Of a stretch of 64,000 nucleotides of DNA, positions 58,875 through 64,000 are shown one piece after another. The DNA is from Neonectria sp. B-13 (taxonomy: Eukaryota > Ascomycota > Sordariomycetes > Hypocreales > Nectriaceae). Location: contig NOKP01000010.1 in NCBI GenBank assembly GCA_002682825.1, forward strand, positions 496,001-560,000, written 5' to 3'. Under the pieces are notes generated by a model. That model was not told where the DNA came from and did no database searches. It saw only the letters and a list, made by a program, of their open reading frames with translations. A program made the position numbers and the translations under genes. Numbering within the stretch: the first letter of the stretch is position 1; every line of letters starts with the position of its first letter.

Positions 58875-61323
58875 GATGAATTTCTATGTGAGTGTATCGT
58901 GGGATTCGTAGTAAAAAGAAGAGTTCTGACTTGCAAGTAGATCTTCGAGCTCTACAAATTTATGCAAAAGGAATTTTCCTATCTTCAGATATATGACTCG
59001 CTTTGTAGGAACCTGGATCTACCTAGGCATACAAACGAGGCTGTGGATGCGCAACGTCACACTTGTCTATTGTTATCCCAGCAGCCCGACGAACCAGGGC
59101 CATCCTTCGTTCCTTCATCGCCCTGTGGCTCTGCAGTGAACCTGCAGCGTTCGTCCGAATCTTCACTAGATAGGCTAGGTGGATGGCCTGAAATAATTAT
59201 CAGGGTCTTGGGGGTGCCCGAAACGGCCCCCAACAGCCCTAGAACATGGTGATATTGGAAGCACAGGAGCCTGGAGGGAGGGCTGAACAAGAGACAGACT
59301 GTGCGATGACTCTCGAGCACCCGTTCAGTGTAGATGCATCGCAATCTTCGCTTGACGTCACGAACTAGGCAGTCACAGTTGCAAGACTCCTCAACCACTA
59401 GGCTCGGGTAGGTAGTATTGTGAGTCGCTCGAAGATGGCCGTTTCCTGGATTGGAGGGTTCGAGAGTGCATTTGTGCAAGAACGTTGACATGCGAGCTGC
59501 AGAGCCGCAGGGGGAAGAGCAAGAAAGCCCCAGGAATAGACCAACACTGGGTGCTCCGCCACAGCCCTAAGAGTGATCATGTCCAGGTGAAGTCGCCTTA
59601 TGGTTGTCGTCCAGAGTCAGGTGAAACTACTCGTGGGGGCCGGGTTTGCCGGGTTAATCCCGTCGTGGCTGTGCTTGTCAGTGACATCAGGAGGAGTATT
59701 GCTAGGGGGCACAAACAACTTTTGCTGCGTGCCCAATTCGCCTGAAACGAAGTGTGTAGGGTAAACAAGTTGACAAGGGTTCAGGGATCAGTTACTCGAA
59801 ACAACATTCCAATTATGTATTATGGCCATCAATGTGATGATGGTCACTCATGTGATGTTTGGGTTCATCATCTTGTGCAAATCTGTAATTCATTGAATCG
59901 CATCTGTTCAAACGAGCGGTGCATGTAGAATGTTGGACCATTGTTAGGATGAGTTTGGTTAATGAGGGTTGCAATGCAAGCATCCCAGTCAAAGCTGAAT
60001 AAGTGAAGCGTAAACCCGATAAATCCAGCTGCTGACCACCACCAATAAGGGGAGGGCAGCGCTGATTCGCAGCAAGGGCGTGAAGTCAAGTCCATCCCCG
60101 TTTATTCGTAGACAGGTGTGCTCTGCAACAAAGCACGCTTCTGCGGGATCCGGCTTTTGGGAGCCCCACCCCGAACCCGACCCGATCGCCGACTCCAGCC
60201 CCACGACAAGCGGCAAGAACCGCACACCGTCGGGAATGGCGACAACGGCCAAGCCAAGTGGTGGTCCACCCTGGCAGCCTGGGTGATGATTCCGCGGGGG
60301 GCGGGGAAGGGGCCGCACGGCTGAGGCTCGGCCGGGAGCGGCGAGGGGAGGTACAAGAGGGTCAACGAAAGTGCGGCGGTGCGGACTGGTGCGGATGACT
60401 GCGGGCTGGTGCGGCATGAGTGCGGATTGCGGAAGTGCAGGGCATATATTACATTACAGGGAGGGGAAGACGAGGCCCGATGGATATCAAATTGAGGACC
60501 TAGTCTAATTCCCAGCATCGAAAAGAGAGAGGAGCAAAGGGGGAACTACCGGTCAGCAAAGGATGACGACACAACCCGCCGACGAGCCTCTGGGCTGCTA
60601 TCTCAGGGTTGGCACATGGCTACTACCTTTGGTAGCTCCAGCGTGGAGAGGAAGTCAAAACAGGCAGATGACCATGGGATGAGCCACGGCTGAAGCAAGA
60701 CCCAGACTATTTGATGCGACAAAGGAGTTCGAAACCATCTATTCCGTCACTGTGACATTGTCCATTCAATGGTGGTGTAAAGCTGGAACTGAATGCCCTC
60801 TACCGACCGGGCCATAAAGCTCACAGCCTCCAGTCCCCTCTCCCAGCTCAAGCTCAACCTCATCAAAGCTCACATAAATATACGGCTATTGCAGCACAAC
60901 AGCTTCCAACCCTCCAATCACCGCTTCCCGATTTGTCCCCGCCATCTATCCCACCTGCTCGTTTCTCCCATCTCTCCATCTCCATCGCGTCACAATTCCG
61001 CCATTTCCAATCCGAACCTAGCCGCCTCGGCACATGAAGCCGCCAACGCCATAATCGATAAGCTTTTTGCCGCAACAAGCCGATTGAGAGCCGTCACGCC
61101 CACTGGCCACCGGCGAATAGCCCAGGCCACCGGCGAATATCCCGGGCACCACCGTATAATAGAAAGAGGGAGGGCAGGTGCTTACGCTTTGTGGTCAGAA
61201 AGAAACAGGTTTTATTAAGCCTTATCTTCTCTCTCGGCGTCTTGCTGCACGAAAATTCTCCTTGCTTTCCCCCCTCCATTTTCTTGTATATCGACTGTCT
61301 GGAACGACGACTTTCAACAAGAC
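58875..61323. other. Gene-free region before the P450, 2.4 kb
   Basis: Overlapping frames up to about 144 codons on both strands without motifs. The stretch 60,360-60,430 repeats CTGGTGCGG-like words. A 20-bp tandem repeat (61105-61144) lies close to the P450 start. The rest holds the 5' region of the minus-strand membrane protein gene and the P450 promoter. Confidence 0.5.
61105..61144. repeat. 20-bp tandem repeat upstream of the P450
   Basis: Two adjacent 20-bp units starting GGCCACCGGCGAATA (61105-61124, 61125-61144) with two differences near their ends. They begin 219 bp before the P450 start codon. Confidence 0.8.
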
Positions 61324-63182
61324 ATGGCGATCGACCTCGGACACTTGTGGGTTTGGCTGGGGTTGCTGGCAGGAGGAGGGCTGCTCTATGTAAGTCTGAC
61401 CCGCCCGTCCCGGATTTCGGTTGTTGTACCCGGATGAAAAGAAGAATTGAGTGTTTGAAGACATCTTGATAGAATGCGATCACTGACGGGGACTCCTAGA
61501 CGGTGGGCATCATCGTGTATCGCGTCTTCTTCCACCCTCTGGCCAAATATCCTGGCCCTCTCATCGCCAAAATCACCGATGCCTATCAGCTCTACCACGC
61601 CTACAAGGGCGACCGACACCTTGAGTTCTGGAGACTGCACCAGAAATATGGTTCGTTTACAACCCGCTCAACCCCGATTTAAGCCAGCACTAACAGCTCT
61701 ACTCTCTAGGCAAGGTTGTCCGCTTCGGCCCCAACTCGCTCGTCTTCAACTCCAACAAGGCACTAAAGGACATCTACGGCTTCCGCTCCAATGTCCGCAA
61801 GGCCGAGTTCTACAATGCATTTGTCCACCCCGCAGCCAACACCCACAACACCCGGGACAAGGAGCTCCATGCCCGGAAGCGCCGCGTCCTGTCCCACGCC
61901 TTCTCCGACGGGGCTACGAAGGAGATGCAGCGCTACATCTTGGGTAATGTCCGCACCTTCTGCGAGCAGATTGGCATCGAGGACGGCGGCGCCGAGGCCA
62001 AGGGCTGGTCGCAGCCGCGCAACATGAGCGACTGGTGCAATTACCTGGCCATGGATATCCTCGGCGATCTGAGCTTTGGAAAGGCGTTCCACATGCTGGA
62101 GAGCCCTGAGAACCGCTTCGCTCTTGGCCTTGTTGAAGCCGCAACAACCCGTCATCTTATCGTAAGTGAAGCTGTAAATGGGGCAAAGGATATAGACTGA
62201 CTAGCGACAGTGTGGAACAATGCCCGTGGTCGACAGGCTTAAGCTCGACAAGGTCATCTTCCCTGGACTCGCAGCAGGCCGTGCTAGATATATGGCATAC
62301 AGCAAGGGCCAGCTGACGGAGCGCACCAAGCTGGGCGAGGAAACGGACCGTCGAGACTTCTTCTACTACCTCCTCAAGGCCCGCGACCCCGAGACTGGCC
62401 AAGGATTCAGCACCCCTGAGCTTTGGGGAGAGTCAAACTTGCTGTGAGTAACCCTCTGAATGGTCTGAAACTGCGATACTAATGGGATGCGCACCAGTAT
62501 CATTGCCGGATCAGACACCACCTCCACTGCCATGGCCGCCACACTCTTCTACCTCACCCGCAGCGCTCGTGCCCTGAAGCGAGCCACGGAAGAGATCCGG
62601 TCCAAGTTCAACGAAGTCGAGCAGATCAGCCACGGGCCGGTCTTGGGATCCTGCACCTACCTCCGAGCTTGCATCGACGAAGCCATGCGCCTCTCGCCCT
62701 CAGTCGGCGGCATCCTCCCCCGTGAAGTCCTCCCCGGCGGCATTACGATCGACGGCGAAGTCATTCCCGTAGGAACCGTTGTTGGGGCATCACACTACAC
62801 CCTCCACCACAACGAGGCCTACTATCCCTCACCGTATGAGTATGTCCCTGAGCGCTGGCTCGTCGGCGTCATGAACCCCCTGACTGGCCGCCCGACCACC
62901 GAGGACGAGGTCGCGCTGGCCCAGAGCGCCTTCTGTCCCTTCAGCATCGGCCCGCGAGGCTGCATCGGCAAGGGCCTGGCGTACGTGGAGATGACCAACA
63001 CGCTGGCGCGGACTATGTATCTCTACGACATGCGGAGGGCGATTGGCATCGAGGATCCCGGCGAGGGCAAGCCGGGCAACGAATGGGGCCGACACCGGAC
63101 GACGGAGTTCCAGCTGGTTGATACCTTTACGAGCGCCAAGAATGGTGCCATGATTGAGTTCCGCAAGGCGGAGAAGCTGTAA
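61324..63182 (+). CDS. Cytochrome P450 monooxygenase, 528 aa
   Basis: Heme-thiolate monooxygenase anchored in the ER. Five exons: 61324-61389, 61500-61650, 61710-62161, 62211-62443 and 62498-63182, with introns of 110, 59, 49 and 54 bp; the frame closes. The N-terminal anchor is MAIDLGHLWVWLGLLAGGGL, continuing into TVGIIVYRVFFHPLAKYPGP, the proline hinge. The I-helix is IIAGSDTTSTAMAA (about 302-315). The ExxR motif is EAMR (about 362). The PERF-type motif is YVPERWL. The heme loop FSIGPRGCIGKGLA has Cys456. The sequence style is that of fungal benzoate-4-monooxygenase-like P450s, but the substrate cannot be told. It has no biosynthetic neighbours; the PKS-NRPS is 45 kb away. Confidence 0.94.
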
Positions 63183-63728
63183 GGAGGGAAAAAGGCAGGC
63201 AATATTGTGGGTGAAGGGAGTCTTGAGGCATCAGGGACTTGACTGGAATATCCATGTAACGAACCACTATGGTGTGTGAATGATGAAACATTTACCGGTA
63301 AAAACGGGAAAATAAATATCGGATTCCTCCATGATATAAAAAGAAAGAAAACAAACGAAGGAATCTCGGGTAGATTCTGCGGCGATGAGGTTGGAGCTGT
63401 GAAACTGATGGCGAAGTGAGATGGGGAACTTGCTCGTAGATTACAGTGGGCTCATTACAGCATCAGCCAGCGATCAGCTTCGCCCCGCCAAGCACCCGAC
63501 CATTCTGGCCCCCTAAAAACTTAGCCTAACTCCCTGACGAGGCTGGGAAGGCTGACGGTTCTTGCGCGCTGTTGCTTCGATTCTTGCAACTCCGTCATTC
63601 ATCAATCAACGGTTACCCGACGCGCAATTCTCCTACGACGTCCCTCTTCGAAATGAGCTAGCCCCGAACTCGACGACACCAGAATCTCCTTCGCCAGACC
63701 CGGGCCGACGGCCACCCCGCCGCCCGAG
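63183..63728. other. Intergenic region between P450 and CCCH nucleoporin
   Basis: 546 bp with the 3' region of the P450 and the promoter and leader of the next gene. Short minus-strand frames (63602-63893) run across the next gene's first exon and intron and are not supported. Confidence 0.5.
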
Positions 63729-64000
63729 ATGACGCTCTGTAAATTCTTCCAGCAGGGCAACTGCAGGTTTGGCAGTAGGTAGACCCCGACGACACGAACC
63801 TCGCTGTTTGCCTTGGGCAGCGGCATTGCAAGATTTGAGATGCTGACTTGAGTTAGCCAGCTGTCGGTTCGAACACTCCAACGCAGGGAACAACTACAAC
63901 GATGCCAACCGAAACCAGCCGGCGAATCGCTTTGGAGCCCTCAGCGGAGGCGCACCTGCAGCCCAGACCCCAGCCGGTACGAGTCCCGCAGGACGATCCT
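63729..64000 (+). CDS. CCCH zinc-finger nucleoporin (AMO1/NUP42-like), 5' part only
   Basis: The first exon, 63729-63774, encodes MTLCKFFQQGNCRFG. An 82-bp intron (GTAGGT...TTAG, 63775-63856) leads to T/SCRFEHSNAGNNYNDANRN and a Gly/Asn/Pro-rich stretch that runs off the right edge. The joined N-terminus makes one CCCH finger (C-x7-C-x5-C-x3-H). A CCCH finger at the very start followed by Asn/Gly/Ala-rich sequence is the layout of fungal AMO1/Nup42-type proteins, which sit on the cytoplasmic side of the nuclear pore in mRNA export. An acceptor four bases later (CCAG) would break the frame. Only about 63 codons are visible, so the family call is moderate. Confidence 0.72.

Noticed and set aside
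61324..63182. P450 as a tailoring enzyme of the PKS-NRPS
   Set aside because: It is 45 kb away with many conserved housekeeping genes between, so no cluster link can be claimed.

Overview
The window is from the nuclear genome of a filamentous ascomycete, most likely a Sordariomycete. The signs are GT-AG introns of about 47-110 bp, short 5' exons, fungal-only families (trans-enoyl reductase of the LovC type, DUF6594, the CWH43 GPI-lipid remodelling protein, an AMO1/NUP42-like CCCH nucleoporin), CT-rich promoters, dispersed AT-rich relics and an intron-containing nuclear tRNA. Exon structures were worked out by hand from open frames, splice consensus and phase. Every multi-exon model below closes in frame.

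Layout. Positions 1-16,024 hold the right part of a secondary-metabolite cluster: a trans-acting enoyl reductase (minus strand, cut by the left edge), a divergent 880-bp promoter with repeated sites, a 4,034-residue PKS-NRPS hybrid, and an Old-Yellow-Enzyme-like flavoprotein whose usual proton-donor tyrosine is phenylalanine. The synthetase lacks a recognisable working enoyl reductase, so the partner at 1-956 would supply it. The flavoprotein may act as an isomerase or epimerase rather than a reductase. From 16.4 kb onward the window is mostly conserved genes: a membrane J-protein, a SET protein with a signal peptide, mitochondrial GatB, a DUF6594 membrane protein, tRNA-Ala(AGC), a small GPI-anchored-type protein, VPS41 (HOPS), APC1 (anaphase-promoting complex), eIF3e, IMG2/mL49, SWI1 (SWI/SNF, ARID, with a very long glutamine tract), UTP6, CWH43, an unrecognised multi-pass membrane protein, a cytochrome P450, and the first codons of a CCCH nucleoporin at the right edge.

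How it fits together. The first three genes look like one pathway making a methylated polyketide joined to one amino acid and released by the terminal reductase-like domain as an aldehyde or a tetramic acid. The rest are independent cell functions: mitochondrial translation (GatB, mL49), vacuolar fusion (VPS41), cell cycle (APC1), translation initiation (eIF3e), chromatin (SWI1), rRNA processing (UTP6) and GPI anchors (CWH43). VPS41/APC1, eIF3e/IMG2 and UTP6/CWH43 are divergent pairs with short shared promoters. A 5.4-kb stretch upstream of SWI1 (45.7-51.1 kb) has no gene I can support. A degenerate telomere-like CCCTAA tract lies at 19.2 kb, between the cluster side and the conserved block.
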